DNA of 64,000 bases, from the NCBI RefSeq assembly GCF_001625215.2, contig NC_030387.2, forward strand, positions 31,953,606-32,017,605. The letters run 5' to 3'. The position numbers and the translations under genes were made by a program. Shown piece after piece: positions 63,401 through 64,000 of the stretch (the first letter of the stretch is position 1; every line of letters begins with the position of its first letter). The notes beneath the pieces were generated by a model. The model searched no databases and was not told where the DNA came from. It saw only the letters and a list, made by a program, of their open reading frames with translations. The DNA comes from Daucus carota subsp. sativus. Taxonomy: Eukaryota; Streptophyta; Magnoliopsida; Apiales; Apiaceae.

Positions 63401-63734
63401 AAAAAGAAATGAAGAGATTCAGACAAGAAATCACATTACATCAGTTACTTGAGAAATTTCAGATGGAATATCCTAATATTCCTGAGTAACTAATTTGATG
63501 TGTCGTATTGGATTTAACCTCTTAATTATTCTTTTTTGATTGGCAAAAATACTTCATAGTAATGTTTATGGGGTCTTGATCTGGAACAAGGGGTGATACA
63601 ATGACTTGCATATGGCACTGAGGGTGATATATAGTAATATCACCTACAAATCACTGATCAGTGTGTCCTCAATTATGTTCGAAAAGAGATCTCTAGGCGG
63701 ACACTAGTCACACTGCTGCAGTCAGTTCTTATAA
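60401..63734 (+). repeat. Segmental duplication, copy B (with insertion)
   Basis: Direct counterpart of 50561-52139. 60401-60785 pairs with 50561-50945, and about 62566-63734 pairs with 50946-52139. The intervening ~1.8 kb is present only here and contains a Helitron-like end. No intact gene was found. Confidence 0.85.
60786..61695 (+). mobile_element. Helitron-like sequence (3' end at 61695)
   Basis: GCCGCCGCAACGCGCGGC at 61667-61684 can form a GC hairpin. Eight bases later comes CTAG (61692-61695) followed by T. Hairpin plus CTRR|T is the Helitron 3' terminus. It lies within the segment found only in copy B. The 5' end is not fixed: the left border given is simply where copy A and B diverge. 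Confidence 0.45.
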
Positions 63735-64000
63735 TGATTTTCTTTTAATCTTTGTGAAATTTATGACTTTGGGCATGTATTTGCATGTTAGTATATCGAT
63801 AATATTGTGGTAGTTTTTTTTTCTTTTGATGTGTATCCATTACACATATTCTTTGATTACAGTATTAATGGTTATCAGAATATCAGAGTCGAATAACTTT
63901 TTTGAATAGTTTGGACATAGATGAATGATAAAAAAAATGATCTAGTTGCTACATATAAGGTTTGCCGACTGTTTTACATAAAACATTAATAATTTTGTAA
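63735..64000. other. Right flank
   Basis: AT-rich; nothing recognised. Confidence 0.5.

Overview
The window is nuclear DNA of a flowering plant, most likely a eudicot. Genes are sparse, carry GT-AG introns and AT-rich intergenic DNA, and belong to plant families: EID1-like F-box, BAH-PHD reader, plant calmodulin-binding domain, lipid transfer protein, CrRLK1L kinase. Plant Stowaway, Tourist, hAT, Mutator, Helitron and Copia remnants fill the rest. A decayed flavone-synthase-I/flavanone-3-hydroxylase-like pseudogene would fit Apiaceae, but that is only an inference.

Layout. 1-11.6 kb: a membrane RING-finger gene (coding exon 4195-4959, long 5' leader intron) and, on the same strand, a very large gene (5610-11637) whose product is two arrays of degenerate repeats ending in a plant calmodulin-binding domain. 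12.0-14.9 kb: a complete 2.8-kb Mutator-like element with 58-bp inverted ends and a 9-bp target duplication. It holds a nested Tourist MITE and a shrunken FAR1-like gene. 15.3-24.8 kb: an EID1-like F-box gene (24087-24833) with a leader intron. Upstream lies a 5.7-kb block bounded by inverted ends and TTA, carrying broken aldo-keto reductase and FNS I/F3H-like pieces. 25.6-29.6 kb: a five-exon minus-strand gene for a 164-residue conserved plant protein of unknown function. Its introns hold a G-rich microsatellite, a hAT MITE and a Stowaway MITE.

29.8-37.3 kb: a collage of partial genes, all on the plus strand (ARF, trichome-birefringence-like, GH1 beta-glucosidase, Rab GTPase), set among dispersed short repeats, then a minus-strand CrRLK1L kinase pseudogene. 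37.3-50.1 kb: a minus-strand Copia retrotransposon, probably of the Sirevirus lineage, inserted in that kinase. Its LTRs match closely but its interior is decayed, and its 5' LTR runs into a 100-N gap. 50.2-64 kb: an F-box gene with four frameshifts, a type-1 lipid transfer protein gene, and an intact BAH-PHD (EBS/SHL-like) gene. All three lie between two copies of a diverged segmental duplication, which also includes an inverted copy of the BAH-PHD promoter and exon 1.

No operon-like cooperation is visible. The intact genes (RING ligase, calmodulin-binding protein, EID1-like F-box, unknown 164-aa protein, nsLTP, BAH-PHD reader) are ordinary independent plant genes. The main interest is the transposon-driven gene-fragment assembly and the internal evidence of base-deletion errors around the assembly gap.
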